A stretch of 64,000 bases of DNA from Pedobacter mucosus (GCF_022200785.1 NZ_CP087585.1:1860001-1924000); one strand, 5' to 3'. Positions 1 to 9,699 are shown, counted from the stretch's first letter. A program made the numbers and translations. Notes: generated from the letters alone by a model not told the origin.

Positions 1-429
1 CCCGTTTTAGCTTTATCTCAGTTAAGTAGAGCGGTAGAATCTAGACCAGGAGTTAACGGTAAACGACCGATGTTATCAGATTTACGTGAATCTGGATCGA
101 TTGAGCAAGATGCGGATATGGTTTTATTTTTATATAGACCAGAGTATTATGGAATTACTGAAGATGAACAAGGAAGGTCGCAAGCTGGTATTGCCGAAGT
201 AATTATTGCAAAACACCGTAATGGTGAAACTGGAATTGTACCCCTTAAATTTATTGGTAAGTTTGTTAAGTTTGGCGATTTGGAAGAAGATTTTAATCCA
301 CCAAATTCATTTTCACAGGATAGTCCATCGTCCGGAATGTATCCTTCTCAAGATTTTGAAAAACAAAGCAATGTGATTATTCGTCCTTCTAAAATGGATG
401 ATTATAATGATGACGATCCACCATTTTAA
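1..429 (+). CDS. dnaB: Replicative DNA helicase DnaB, C-terminal part (partial)
   Basis: This is the 3' end of the replicative helicase, the hexameric motor that unwinds DNA ahead of the fork. The reading frame is open from base 1, so the gene starts before the window and only the last 142 residues are present. The segment carries the RecA-like core signatures [10 protein letters not shown] and [15 protein letters not shown], diagnostic for DnaB family ATPases, and continues through the conserved hydrophobic strand FLYRPEYY. The Walker A region and N-terminal domain lie outside. The last 50 or so residues are polar and probably disordered, as is common for DnaB tails in Bacteroidota. A hairpin terminator follows. 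Confidence 0.96.
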   Translation, partial: PVLALSQLSRAVESRPGVNGKRPMLSDLRESGSIEQDADMVLFLYRPEYYGITEDEQGRSQAGIAEVIIAKHRNGETGIVPLKFIGKFVKFGDLEEDFNPPNSFSQDSPSSGMYPSQDFEKQSNVIIRPSKMDDYNDDDPPF

Positions 430-450
430 TATTCTTAAATAAATAATTTC

Positions 451-484
451 AATGGAAAGCGTGAAAACATTTTCCATTTTTTTT
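451..484 (+). terminator. Rho-independent terminator after dnaB
   Basis: Inverted repeat AATGGAAA / TTTCCATT (451-458 and 471-478) followed directly by an eight-T run, 21 bases after the dnaB stop codon. Confidence 0.75.
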
Positions 485-605
485 GAAAATTTGGGTTAAG
501 CAATGCTTAGGTAAAAACACTCCTGCTGTACAATTATGCCGAGAAAATCATCATGCCCGTTTCCATCAGGTTTAGAATGAAAGTGTATGCACAGATTAAA
601 ATTCG

Positions 606-1823
606 CTAAAACAAATAGCCTATTAATATACCGGCAAAAACAATTACCGGCGGACTTATCTTAGTAAAATTCAAAAGCAAAAAAGTAGCAAACATAATCC
701 CTAAAAATAGCCAGTTAAATCCCATTGGTATTAATAGCAGCATAAAAGCCGCGATAATAAAACCAACGCTCACGGCATTAATGCCGGATAAACTGTGCCT
801 AATTCTAGAAATCTTTTTCAAGTCATCCCAAAATGGAACGATGAAAAGAACCAATATTAAGCCAGGTAAATTAATGCCAATAACGCCAATTAAGCCTCCG
901 GCAATTTGTCCCCAAACGCCATAACCAAAGTTCTTCATGCTTAAAGCACCAAGGTAGCTGGTAAACGAAAATGTTGGACCTGGCAAGGCTTGTTGAAGTG
1001 CAAAACCGGAAAGAAATCCTGATGAATTGAGGTAATGTTTCATTTCCACAAACTCGGTAAACATTAGCGGAACAAGTACTTGTCCGCCACCAAAAACCAA
1101 AATACCGTTACGATAAAAATTTTCCAGCAAACGTATTGGCAAACTAAAAGGTGATGTTCTATTAATAATCGCACCTACAAGCGCAAATAAAAGAAGCGCA
1201 CCTAAAAAATAAATTAATTTTCGAGGATTGACTTTTGAAAAAAGCCGTACCCTAAGTTCAGATTCTTCCTTTGGCGTTTCAATTGATGATGAAATCATTC
1301 CTCCAACTAAAATAGCCAATGGAAAAACATAAGCATTTCTTAATACGAAAGTTGCAACTATAGAGCCTACTGCTAAAAATATTGATATTTGAGTGGTTAA
1401 AACTTTTCTTCCTAATTTCCACGCTCCGAATGCTACAATGCCTAATGCTATTGGTTTTATATAAGCTAAAACATCAATAAATTTTTGTTTTTGATCCAAC
1501 ATGGCATAGCTTATTGCGGCAAATGTCATTATGGCGGCTGTGGGTAATATCCAAATTAAGAAAGTAATAATAGCTAGTTTTAATTTGCCAACTTTCCAGG
1601 CAATTCCAACCAAAGTTTGCGTGGATGCTGGACCAGGTAAAACTTGGGCTAAAGCATTTAATTCTAATAACTCTTCTTCAGAAATAAATTTAGTATTCTG
1701 AACGAAATATTTTAATAGCAAAGCCAAATGGGCTTGTGCCCCTCCAAATGAGGTAAAAGTAAAAAAAATAACGTTTCTAATAAAAAGCCACTGTTTCTTT
1801 TCAAAGATGGGTTTCGTTTGCAT
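606..1823 (-). CDS. chrA: Chromate transporter family protein (CHR, two-domain)
   Basis: Integral membrane protein of the CHR family, whose studied members export chromate by proton antiport; many homologues have unproven substrates. The 405 residues are typical of the long two-domain form. The N-terminal half carries FGGAQAH (about 26-32) and LPGPASTQ (62-69); the C-terminal half repeats the pattern with FGGGQVLVPLM and LPGPTFSF, so the internal duplication is visible. About ten to twelve hydrophobic segments fill the rest. It stands alone, convergent with dnaB, with a TPR gene upstream on the same strand 37 bases away. The family is secure; chromate as substrate is inferred from the family. 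Confidence 0.88.
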   Translation of the reverse strand: MQTKPIFEKKQWLFIRNVIFFTFTSFGGAQAHLALLLKYFVQNTKFISEEELLELNALAQVLPGPASTQTLVGIAWKVGKLKLAIITFLIWILPTAAIMTFAAISYAMLDQKQKFIDVLAYIKPIALGIVAFGAWKLGRKVLTTQISIFLAVGSIVATFVLRNAYVFPLAILVGGMISSSIETPKEESELRVRLFSKVNPRKLIYFLGALLLFALVGAIINRTSPFSLPIRLLENFYRNGILVFGGGQVLVPLMFTEFVEMKHYLNSSGFLSGFALQQALPGPTFSFTSYLGALSMKNFGYGVWGQIAGGLIGVIGINLPGLILVLFIVPFWDDLKKISRIRHSLSGINAVSVGFIIAAFMLLLIPMGFNWLFLGIMFATFLLLNFTKISPPVIVFAGILIGYLF

Positions 1824-1860
1824 TCGAATAAATTAGGGTTAAGTTTAAAATTTTTCTTAA

Positions 1861-2196
1861 CTAATCATCTTCGTAATCTAAACCTGCAGCAGTATTATAT
1901 GCGGCTTGCAATTCAGAAAAAGCATGCATATCTCTTTTTGTCCTCGCAACTACCATTCCTTTTTTATAAATTTCAATTGCTTTTTCTATTTCCTTATCTT
2001 TCTCATATAATTTACCCAAATGGTAGTAAGTTCCAACGTAATCTTCATGATTTTCAGTTAACTGAAGGTAAAAAGAATAGGCTTTTTCTTTGTCATTTTG
2101 TGCGTTATACTCTGTGGCTAAGGCATATAGTATAAACGGATCATTGGGATCAGCTTCTAAAAATTCTAATAACTTTATTAATCGGGTAGATGACAT
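1861..2196 (-). CDS. Tetratricopeptide repeat protein
   Basis: Small 111-residue cytoplasmic protein made almost entirely of helical TPR units, which usually mediate protein-protein contacts. At least two repeats are visible between about residues 16 and 90: one starts at DPFILYALATEYNAQND and the next at VGTYYHLGKLYEKDKEIEKA, with the alternating small and aromatic positions expected of TPRs. There is no signal peptide. It is divergent from etfB (140-base gap) and lies just upstream of the chrA-like gene on the same strand. The partner is unknown. Confidence 0.85.
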   Translation of the reverse strand: MSSTRLIKLLEFLEADPNDPFILYALATEYNAQNDKEKAYSFYLQLTENHEDYVGTYYHLGKLYEKDKEIEKAIEIYKKGMVVARTKRDMHAFSELQAAYNTAAGLDYEDD

Positions 2197-2336
2197 TTTA
2201 TTTACTTGCTTTTTTAATTAAATTTGCAGGAAGACCTTATATAATATACACATTAAATATAAAATTGTCGTGAGAAATTGAGCAGATTAAACCAACTCGC
2301 AACAGCTTTATAAGCACTTAAACCAATTATACACAT

Positions 2337-3074
2337 ATGAAAATATTAGTTTGTATTAGTAACGTGCCAGACACGACTACAAAAATAACTTTTACCAACG
2401 ATAATACCGAATTCAATACAGCTGGAGTGCAATATATCGTAAATCCTTACGATGAGATTGCTTTATCGAAAGCAATTGAATTAAGTGAAGGTGGTAAAGG
2501 TACTGTAACCGTAATAAATGTTGGAGAGGCAAGCAACGACCCAACCATTAGAAAAGCTTTGGCTATTGGTGCTGATGACGCAGTACGTGTAAATGCGGCT
2601 CCGAGAGATGCATATTTCGTTGCGAAGCAAATTGCTGAATACGCAAAAGATAAAGATTTTGAAATTATATTAACTGGTCGCGAATCTATTGATTATAATG
2701 GTAATCAAGTTGCGGCCATGATTGGTGAATTTTTAGATATTCCTTCTATTTCGATCATTAAAAAGTTAGAAATTAATGGTGATGCCGCAACTATTGAACG
2801 GGAAATTGAAGGTGGAAAAGAAGTTTTAACAGTAAACGGGCAGTTTGTAGCCAGCTGTGCAGAAGGTGTTGCAGAACCGAAAATCCCAAATATGCGTGGC
2901 ATTATGAGTGCAAGATCGAAACCTTTAGTTGTTATTGATGCTGTAGAAATTGAAGCAGTTTCAAAGGTAAGTAAATATGAAACTCCGGCACCACGTGGCA
3001 ATGTAAAGTTAGTTCAAGCAGATCAATCTGAACAATTAATTAGTTTGCTACATAGTGAGGCGAAAGTGATTTAA
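2337..3074 (+). CDS. etfB: Electron transfer flavoprotein subunit beta
   Basis: Beta subunit of the ETF heterodimer, a soluble FAD/AMP protein that carries electrons from acyl-CoA dehydrogenases and related flavoenzymes to ETF-quinone oxidoreductase. The 245 residues match the family length. Typical features are the N-terminal strand ILVCISNVPDT, the SIDYNGNQVAAMIGEFL segment that follows the ETF beta GRESID motif, and the APRGNVKLV tail motif used for AMP and recognition-loop contacts. The alpha subunit gene follows 103 bases downstream, so the pair forms an etfBA operon. No acyl-CoA dehydrogenase is nearby. Confidence 0.96.
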   Translation: MKILVCISNVPDTTTKITFTNDNTEFNTAGVQYIVNPYDEIALSKAIELSEGGKGTVTVINVGEASNDPTIRKALAIGADDAVRVNAAPRDAYFVAKQIAEYAKDKDFEIILTGRESIDYNGNQVAAMIGEFLDIPSISIIKKLEINGDAATIEREIEGGKEVLTVNGQFVASCAEGVAEPKIPNMRGIMSARSKPLVVIDAVEIEAVSKVSKYETPAPRGNVKLVQADQSEQLISLLHSEAKVI

Positions 3075-3177
3075 TTACATATTGCTTTGAAATTAATACG
3101 ATATCAATAGAAAGTAAAAGAAGATTTTAACCATTTTAAAAAGGAAATCCTAAGCATTAGGATAAGAGGTAATATAT

Positions 3178-4146
3178 ATGTCAGTATTAGTATATGTAGA
3201 ACAAGCTGAAGGTAAGTTTAAAAAATCTGTTTTTGAAGCGGTTTCTTACGCTAAAGCAATTGCAGATCAATCATCTACCAATTTAACCGCAATCTCAATT
3301 GGAGATGTAGCTGAAAGTGAACTAAACGAGCTTGGTAAATATGGAGCATCAAAAGTGCTAACCGTAAATGTTGAGCAACTTAAAACTTTCGTTAATCAAG
3401 CTTATGCGAGTATTATTGCTGCAGCAGCTGAAAAAGAAAGCGCAGATGTTGTGGTTTTATCAAATTCATTTTCCGGAAAAGGCCTAGCGCCTCGAATTGC
3501 AGTAAAACTCAAGGCTGGTTTAGCTGATGGTGCTGTGGAATTACCAAGTACCGATGGGAAATTTTCGATCAAAAAAACTGCTTTCTCTGGTAAAGCGTTT
3601 GCCATTACAGAACTTACATCAGCAAATAAGGTGATTGCGCTTAATCCAAATGCCTTTGGTGTTAAAGAAAATAATACAGATGTTGCTATAGAAAACTTTA
3701 CTGCCGATATTAAACAATCAGATCTTGGAACTGTTATTAAAGAAATTGTTAGGGCGACAGATAAAGTATCGTTACCTGATGCTGAACTAGTTGTTTCTGC
3801 AGGTAGAGGATTAAAAGGACCAGAAAATTGGGGTATGATTGAAGAATTAGCCAATTTGTTAGGTGCAGCAACTGCTTGTTCTAAGCCAGTTTCTGATGCT
3901 GATTGGAGACCTCATTCGGAACACGTTGGGCAGACAGGAATTTCAATTAGTCCGAATTTATACATTGCAATTGGCATTTCCGGGGCAATACAACATTTGG
4001 CAGGTGTAAGCTCATCAAAAGTTATTGTAGTTATCAATAAAGACGCTGAAGCACCATTTTTTAAAGTTGCAGATTATGGCATTGTTGGTGATGCATTTGA
4101 AATTGTACCAAAATTAATAGAAGCATTAAAAGCTCATAAAGCATAA
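3178..4146 (+). CDS. etfA: Electron transfer flavoprotein subunit alpha
   Basis: Alpha subunit of ETF, which holds the redox-active FAD. The 322 residues have an N-terminal alpha/beta domain and the C-terminal FAD domain: VSAGRGLKGPENW, then WRPHSEHVGQTG, LYIAIGISGAIQHLAG and the ADYGIVGD loop, all nearly invariant in the family. The start is supported by an AGAGGTAAT-like purine-rich stretch eight bases upstream. It is the second gene of etfBA, followed 43 bases later by a DUF151 protein gene that may be read on the same transcript. Confidence 0.97.
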   Translation: MSVLVYVEQAEGKFKKSVFEAVSYAKAIADQSSTNLTAISIGDVAESELNELGKYGASKVLTVNVEQLKTFVNQAYASIIAAAAEKESADVVVLSNSFSGKGLAPRIAVKLKAGLADGAVELPSTDGKFSIKKTAFSGKAFAITELTSANKVIALNPNAFGVKENNTDVAIENFTADIKQSDLGTVIKEIVRATDKVSLPDAELVVSAGRGLKGPENWGMIEELANLLGAATACSKPVSDADWRPHSEHVGQTGISISPNLYIAIGISGAIQHLAGVSSSKVIVVINKDAEAPFFKVADYGIVGDAFEIVPKLIEALKAHKA

Positions 4147-4189
4147 ATTTACAAAACCTTGCTGATAGAAATCTTTAAGGTTAATCAAT

Positions 4190-4804
4190 ATGAAAAAAGT
4201 TAAATTAGATATAGTAGGATTATCATATAGCCAGACTCAATCTGGAGCTTATGCCCTGGTTTTAGGGGAAGTAAATGGACGTAGGCGATTACCAATTATT
4301 ATTGGTGCATTTGAAGCGCAAGCCATTGCCATAGAAATTGAGAAAATGACTCCTAGTAGGCCATTAACGCATGATTTATTTAAATCAATGGCTGATACTT
4401 TTCATATTAATATTCAAGAAATAATTATTTATAATTTGGTTGATGGTGTTTTTTATGCCAAATTAATTTGTAGTGATGGTAAAAATAAGCATGAAATTGA
4501 CGCAAGAACTTCTGATGCAATTGCATTAGCAGTAAGGTTTAACGCCATGATTTATACCTATGAATTTATATTAGCATCGGCAGGTATTGTTATTGAAGGA
4601 AACGATTTTTTGTTTTTAGAAAACATGGATTCTATTGCTAAAGAACCTGATGCGGATAGCCTTCCTAAAATTGGTAAACAGCAAGGTTTTAGTGATTTTA
4701 CTATCGAAGAACTTAAAGAGAAATTACAGGAAGCTATTGCGGAAGAGGCTTATGAAAAAGCTGCAAGATTAAGAGATGAACTAAATAAAAGAGGAACATC
4801 TTAA
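4190..4804 (+). CDS. Bifunctional nuclease (DUF151) domain protein with C-terminal UVR motif
   Basis: A DUF151 (bifunctional nuclease, BFN) domain occupies roughly residues 1-140, recognisable by LPIIIGAFEAQAIAIEIE, the RPLTHDLF turn and the DARTSDAIALAVRF strand-helix. Plant members of this family show RNase and DNase activity; bacterial members are mostly untested. The last 35 residues (TIEELKEKLQEAIAEEAYEKAARLRDEL) are a UVR motif, the short helical hairpin of UvrB/UvrC used for protein contacts. The DUF151-UVR fusion is common in Bacteroidota. It follows etfA by 43 bases and ends at a strong terminator, suggesting an etfBA-BFN operon. Confidence 0.88.
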   Translation: MKKVKLDIVGLSYSQTQSGAYALVLGEVNGRRRLPIIIGAFEAQAIAIEIEKMTPSRPLTHDLFKSMADTFHINIQEIIIYNLVDGVFYAKLICSDGKNKHEIDARTSDAIALAVRFNAMIYTYEFILASAGIVIEGNDFLFLENMDSIAKEPDADSLPKIGKQQGFSDFTIEELKEKLQEAIAEEAYEKAARLRDELNKRGTS

Positions 4805-4887
4805 AATTTTGTTTAATAATACTTTTTTTAAAGTCTAAATTTATCGAATAAAGGTTTCTCTCGCCAAAAGAAATATTTAAATTCATA

Positions 4888-4925
4888 AAAGAGCCCATTT
4901 ATCTAAATAATTTGGGCTCTTTTTT
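4888..4925 (+). terminator. Terminator after etfBA-DUF151 operon
   Basis: Stem AAAGAGCCCA (4888-4897) and TGGGCTCTTT (4913-4922), ending in a T run, 84 bases after the DUF151 stop. Confidence 0.85.
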
Positions 4926-4984
4926 AATTATGTTTTAAAATAGTTCTATATTCAGCATTTACTTTCCTAAACAAACAAACTATA

Positions 4985-6367
4985 ATGATGAATGTTAAGT
5001 TTCGCTTAACTATAATGAGTTTCATGCAATTCTTTGTATGGGCTGCTTGGTTAATAACGATTGCAAATTATTGGTTTGGCACCAAACAATGGGATGGTGC
5101 AGATTTTGGAATCATTTTTTCAACTATGGGCATTGCATCTTTATTTATGCCAACCATAACTGGTATAATAGCTGATAAGTGGATGAATGCAGAAAAACTC
5201 TATGCTATTTTACACATTCTGTATGCCGCTACGATGTTTGATTTACCTCAGGTAGAAAATCCTCATAGTTTCTTTTGGGTAATGTTGGTGGCCATGTGTT
5301 TTTATATGCCTACTATAGCATTAAGCAACTCTATAAGCTATACGACATTAAAAAATGGAAATTTCGATGTGGTAAAAAACTTCCCCCCGATTCGTGTTTG
5401 GGGAACCGTTGGGTTTATTGCGGCCATGTGGATAACAAACTTAACCGGAAATAAAGCAAGTGCAAATCAATTTTACATTGCAGGTATAAGCGCTTTAATA
5501 CTTGGAATATATTCTTTTACACTTCCGGCTTGTAAACCTTTGAATTTAATAAGCGAGAAAAAATCATTCGTACAAAAACTTGGTCTGGAGTCATTTAAAC
5601 TTTTTGCTGACTATAAAATGGCATTGTTTTTCATTTTCTCTATGTTTTTAGGAGCTGCGCTGCAGTTAACTAACGCTTACGGAGATGTTTTTTTAGATGA
5701 ATTCAAGTTATTCCCTGTTTTTGCAGAATCTTTTGTAATCCGCTATTCAACAATTATTCTATCCATCTCTCAAATATCAGAAACACTTTTTATTCTTGCT
5801 ATTCCATTTTTTCTGAAGCGATTTGGGATTAAATGGGTAATTGCAATTGCCATGTTTGCCTGGGTACTACGTTTTGGTTTATTCGCTTTTAGTGATCCAT
5901 CAACCAATTTATGGATGATCATCACCTCTTGTATTGTGTATGGAATGGCTTTCGATTTCTTTAACATATCGGGTTCACTATTTGTAGAAACTTCAACAAC
6001 GCCAAAAAATCGTTCATCTGCTCAAGGTTTATTCATGATGATGACTAATGGATTTGGTGCCGTTTTTGGAAGTTTAGTGTCGGGTTGGATGATCAATAAA
6101 TACTTCACAACTTATTATAGTAGCATCGATTCGCTTTCGAAATATGTAAAAAGTGACGCAGACAATAAACACTTGCTTAAATTTTTAAAAGATAAAGGCA
6201 TTAGTGTATTAGATAATGGCAATTTAAGCAGAGCATTAGATGTAAAAGACTGGCACAACATCTGGCTTTCCTTTACCATTTATGTTTTGATTATCGCAAT
6301 CGTTTTTGTGATCATATTTAAACACAAACATACCCGAGCAGAAGTAGAAGCCATCAACCATTTATAA
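4985..6367 (+). CDS. MFS transporter, nucleoside:H+ symporter (NupG/XapB-like)
   Basis: Twelve-helix inner membrane permease of the major facilitator superfamily. The N-terminal block VKFRLTIMSFMQFFVWAAW and the segment NYWFG.KQW.G.DFG with GIASLFMP are characteristic of the nucleoside:H+ symporter family (NupG/XapB), whose members import nucleosides. The 460 residues include a slightly long loop before the last helix (about 375-420) compared with E. coli NupG. Two adjacent ATG codons are possible starts; the first is used. It is followed 14 bases later by the DUF3667 gene, probably co-transcribed. Substrate is inferred from family only. Confidence 0.85.
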   Translation: MMNVKFRLTIMSFMQFFVWAAWLITIANYWFGTKQWDGADFGIIFSTMGIASLFMPTITGIIADKWMNAEKLYAILHILYAATMFDLPQVENPHSFFWVMLVAMCFYMPTIALSNSISYTTLKNGNFDVVKNFPPIRVWGTVGFIAAMWITNLTGNKASANQFYIAGISALILGIYSFTLPACKPLNLISEKKSFVQKLGLESFKLFADYKMALFFIFSMFLGAALQLTNAYGDVFLDEFKLFPVFAESFVIRYSTIILSISQISETLFILAIPFFLKRFGIKWVIAIAMFAWVLRFGLFAFSDPSTNLWMIITSCIVYGMAFDFFNISGSLFVETSTTPKNRSSAQGLFMMMTNGFGAVFGSLVSGWMINKYFTTYYSSIDSLSKYVKSDADNKHLLKFLKDKGISVLDNGNLSRALDVKDWHNIWLSFTIYVLIIAIVFVIIFKHKHTRAEVEAINHL

Positions 6368-6381
6368 TTCCGATTTATCCT

Positions 6382-7521
6382 ATGTCAGCTGGTAAATATA
6401 GAAAAGAACACGACTGCTTAAACTGTGGCTCACAGGTAGAAACTCACTATTGCAGCAATTGTGGTCAGCCAAATTTAGAACTAAAAGAAAGTTTTTGGGG
6501 TTTTATAAGTCATAGTATTGGCCACTATTTTCACTTTGATAATAAATTCTTTAGTACCCTTACTCCGCTCCTCACACAACCTGGAAAGGTAACCCTGGAT
6601 TATTTAGCTGGTAAAAGAGCCAGATACATCAATCCTGTGAGTATGTACATTTTTGTTTCCATTGTATATTTTATAATTGTTCCGAAGGCATCTATAAAAA
6701 CAGATCAGGAAGAAGGTGTAAAGATTGAGCAATCAAAACCTGTTCATATTTCATCCAAGCTTATAACCGACTCTGTAAATAAGGAATTGACGAAGCAAGG
6801 TATTAGTAATGGATTTATTAATGACGCGATAAGCACTGTTAACAATCAGCTATCTTTAAAAGAATTTAGAAAACGCTCATTTAAAGAACAAGAGAAAATA
6901 ATTAATGATTTAAAGATCAAGGCAGCTAACAGCAAAGATGAATCTGTTGATGAGATTTTAGAGGATTACCAAACAGCAAACCTTATTAAGCAGGATAGTA
7001 CCTATGCATCATATTTAGCGAGACAAAAATTGCTAGCTCCTGCAGATCAAGATAATTGGTATAAAAGAATGTTAAAGAAAAGAGACATCGTAATCAATCA
7101 GAAAACTTCATCAGGATGGACGCTTAAAGAGGAAATGGAACATTATAGGCCTAAACAATATTTCTTATTGATGCCGTTGCTAGCCCTCTTTATCATGCTA
7201 AATTTCCGGAGAAATCACATCTTTTATCTTGATCATTTAATTTTCACGATCCATGGAATGACTGCTTATTTTATTGTTGAGATAGCCACAAGACCGTTCC
7301 TTAAATATATATTTGGGTACGATTCCATATTAGGAGATATTATTGAGATTGCTGTTTTGGCTTGGATTGTATGGTATTTATTTAAAGCACTTCGAATTTT
7401 TTATAACAGAAGCGTTAAAGCAACAATTTGGAAAATGCTTTGGCTATTATTACTTTATGCATCTGCCTTTTATATAACCGAAAAAATTGTATCCGAAACC
7501 ATTTATTATGTTTTAGCATAA
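6382..7521 (+). CDS. DUF3667 domain membrane protein with zinc ribbon
   Basis: Membrane protein of unknown function found mainly in Bacteroidota. The N-terminus holds a four-cysteine zinc ribbon (C12, C15, C24, C27 in CLNCG...CSNCGQ), then the DUF3667 signature FWGFISHSIGHYFHFDNKFF and TPGKVTLDYLAGKRARYINP-like block and a first transmembrane segment (MYIFVSIVYFIIV). A charged, probably helical region of about 120 residues follows, then three or four membrane segments at the C-terminus. The layout, a zinc ribbon and RYINP box before TM1, is what defines the family. It lies 14 bases after the MFS gene; a bidirectional terminator separates it from gltA. Confidence 0.85.
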   Translation: MSAGKYRKEHDCLNCGSQVETHYCSNCGQPNLELKESFWGFISHSIGHYFHFDNKFFSTLTPLLTQPGKVTLDYLAGKRARYINPVSMYIFVSIVYFIIVPKASIKTDQEEGVKIEQSKPVHISSKLITDSVNKELTKQGISNGFINDAISTVNNQLSLKEFRKRSFKEQEKIINDLKIKAANSKDESVDEILEDYQTANLIKQDSTYASYLARQKLLAPADQDNWYKRMLKKRDIVINQKTSSGWTLKEEMEHYRPKQYFLLMPLLALFIMLNFRRNHIFYLDHLIFTIHGMTAYFIVEIATRPFLKYIFGYDSILGDIIEIAVLAWIVWYLFKALRIFYNRSVKATIWKMLWLLLLYASAFYITEKIVSETIYYVLA

Positions 7522-7535
7522 TAAATATGAAGTCA

Positions 7536-7572
7536 TAAAAAAAGCTCCTTGATTATATCAAGGAGCTTTTTT
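7536..7572. terminator. Bidirectional terminator between DUF3667 gene and gltA
   Basis: Stem AAAGCTCCTTGA (7541-7552), 5-base loop, TCAAGGAGCTTT (7558-7569), flanked by an A run on the left and T run on the right, so it serves the convergent genes on both strands. Confidence 0.88.
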
Positions 7573-7587
7573 ATTTCAAAATAATAA

Positions 7588-8877
7588 TTAATTTCTTTCG
7601 TTTAATTCAACAAATTCTCTATCCGTTTCACCAATATAAATTTGGCGTGGACGACCTATTGGCTCCTTGTTTTCATGCATTTCTTTCCATTGTGCAATCC
7701 ATCCTGGTAAACGACCTAAAGCAAATAATACGGTAAACATTTCTGATGGAAACCCTAAAGCACGATAAATAATTCCTGAATAAAAATCCACGTTAGGATA
7801 TAATTTTCTATCAATAAAATATTGATCTGTTAATGCAGCTTCCTCCAATTTTTTGGCAATTTCTAGGATTGGGTCATCAATACCTAAGTTCTCTAAAATA
7901 TCATCACAAGCTTTTTTAATGATTTTAGCACGAGGATCAAAGTTTTTGTAAACTCTGTGCCCGAAACCCATCATGCGGAATGGATCATTTTTATCTTTCG
8001 CTTTATTAATCCATTTTTCAGTATCGCCACCATCTTCCTTTATCAACTCAAGCATATCAATTACCGCTTGATTTGCACCACCATGAAGTGGACCCCATAA
8101 AGCAGCAATTCCAGCAGCGATTGAAGCATATAAATTACAATCTGAAGAACCAACTATACGAACTGTTGACGCAGAACAATTTTGTTCATGATCTGCATGC
8201 AAAATAAGTAACTGGTTCATCGCATTCACAACAATTGGGTTAACATCATAATCCTCTGTACGTTGACCAAATGTCATCCAAAGAAAATTAGTTACATAAT
8301 CATATTTATTTTTTGGATAAATAAGTGGATGTCCAAGAGATTTTTTATAAATAAAACTTACGATGGTAGGTAATTTAGCCAGTAACTTAATAATGGTCAA
8401 ATTTTGTTCCTCTGCAGTTTGATTTGGTTTTAAACATTCAGGATAAAATGTAGACAAAGAAAAAATCAATGATCCTAGCTGACCCATTGGATGAGATCTC
8501 GATGGATATCCATCAAAAAATTTCTTCATGTCCTCATGAATCAACGTATGCTTTCCTATTTCAGCCTGAAAAGCTTCTAATTGTTCTTTATTTGGAAGAT
8601 CTCCATAAACGATTAAATACGAAACCTCTAAAAAACTTGATTTTTCTGCAAGCTCCTCAATAGAGTAGCCACGATATTTTAAGATACCTTTTTCACCATC
8701 CAAAAATGTGATTTTACTCTTTGTTGAGCCGGTATTTTTGAAACCTGTATCTAAAGTTACAAACCCTGTTAAATCTCTTAATTTCGAAATATCAATGGCT
8801 TTTTCGTCTTCTGTTCCTGTAATTACTGGCAATTCAATTGTCTTACCATCAACTTTGATCTCTGCAATATCTGACAT
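7588..8877 (-). CDS. gltA: Citrate synthase
   Basis: Condenses acetyl-CoA with oxaloacetate to citrate, the entry reaction of the TCA cycle. At 429 residues it is the type II (hexameric, Gram-negative) form with the N-terminal beta-rich domain (GEKGILKYRGYSIEELA). Catalytic landmarks are LHADHEQNCSAS and GPLHGGANQAV, which hold active-site histidines, and FGHRVYKNFDPRA, which holds the substrate-binding arginine region. The C-terminal PNVDFYSGI and GRPRQIYIGE blocks are intact. It is monocistronic, with a bidirectional terminator downstream and a 125-base leader region upstream. Confidence 0.98.
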   Translation of the reverse strand: MSDIAEIKVDGKTIELPVITGTEDEKAIDISKLRDLTGFVTLDTGFKNTGSTKSKITFLDGEKGILKYRGYSIEELAEKSSFLEVSYLIVYGDLPNKEQLEAFQAEIGKHTLIHEDMKKFFDGYPSRSHPMGQLGSLIFSLSTFYPECLKPNQTAEEQNLTIIKLLAKLPTIVSFIYKKSLGHPLIYPKNKYDYVTNFLWMTFGQRTEDYDVNPIVVNAMNQLLILHADHEQNCSASTVRIVGSSDCNLYASIAAGIAALWGPLHGGANQAVIDMLELIKEDGGDTEKWINKAKDKNDPFRMMGFGHRVYKNFDPRAKIIKKACDDILENLGIDDPILEIAKKLEEAALTDQYFIDRKLYPNVDFYSGIIYRALGFPSEMFTVLFALGRLPGWIAQWKEMHENKEPIGRPRQIYIGETDREFVELNERN

Positions 8878-9002
8878 ATTATTGTGTTGTGTTTATAGCT
8901 TTCTAAATTATGTATAAATTCTATACCTGCATAGCAAATCTGTTAAATTTAAATTAATTATTAGTCAAAACGAAGTAACAATGATGCTTAATAATAACCA
9001 AT

Positions 9003-9536
9003 TTAGTTTCTTTTTGCTTTTATTTCTTCCACTATTCTTCCACATTCAAGCATCTCCTCACCGTAGTAAGGATTTTTAATTTCCTTTTCAGTTGATAACC
9101 AATCACCTCCATCGCCTTTATTTGCCATAGGGCAATGCTGAACATAGATTACACCCTTATCAATTATCGTATTTTTTATTAGCGCAATTAGATCAGCGCT
9201 TAGAACAGTAAAATTTTTTCTTTGTGAAACTATATCACCAGTCGAAGCAATTTTTTCAGCAATTTCAGCAGTAAGTTCACAACCTTTAAAACCAGCAAGA
9301 CTTACTTTTAATGTTGAAGCAGATTTTTGAGCCGCTGCAGCATCAGATTTTACTAGGTTATTTTTTAAATCCTCGTACTGATAAAAAATTACTGATTTTT
9401 GAGAATCATTTATTGTGATATCATTTTTAGTCTTCGAAGAATCAGCATTTACTGCGTTCTTTAATTCTGCTGACTTATTTTTCTGATTGCATGCCATTAA
9501 AAGAACTAGAGCTGCAATTCCTAGTATTCGTTTCAT
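9003..9536 (-). CDS. DUF3347 domain lipoprotein
   Basis: Predicted lipoprotein: the first 16 residues (MKRILGIAALVLLMAC) form a type II signal peptide with a lipobox cysteine at position 16. The mature part matches DUF3347, a periplasmic family often fused to or beside heavy-metal efflux components; the signature YVQHCPMANKGDGGDWLS followed by EIKNPYYGEEMLECG is clear. The His-Cys-x-Met motif and a second cysteine suggest metal (copper-type) binding, which is inference. There is no efflux pump in the window, so its partner is unknown. Confidence 0.82.
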   Translation of the reverse strand: MKRILGIAALVLLMACNQKNKSAELKNAVNADSSKTKNDITINDSQKSVIFYQYEDLKNNLVKSDAAAAQKSASTLKVSLAGFKGCELTAEIAEKIASTGDIVSQRKNFTVLSADLIALIKNTIIDKGVIYVQHCPMANKGDGGDWLSTEKEIKNPYYGEEMLECGRIVEEIKAKRN

Positions 9537-9699
9537 TCTTGTTATTTTCTGATTAAGATACTGATAAAAAATTTGCGTTTAATATATAGAAAAAGCATTC
9601 TTACTAATATTTCTATTTCTGATAAACCTGAAGTTATAACTCATTTAGATGGTATATGTTTCATTTTTTAAATTAATAGCTAAGCAAAATACAACCCAT

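Noticed and set aside
1818..2135. Plus-strand frame of 105 codons opposite the TPR gene
   Set aside because: It lies antisense to a clear TPR coding region and has a Phe/Leu/Tyr-rich composition expected from reading an opposite strand.
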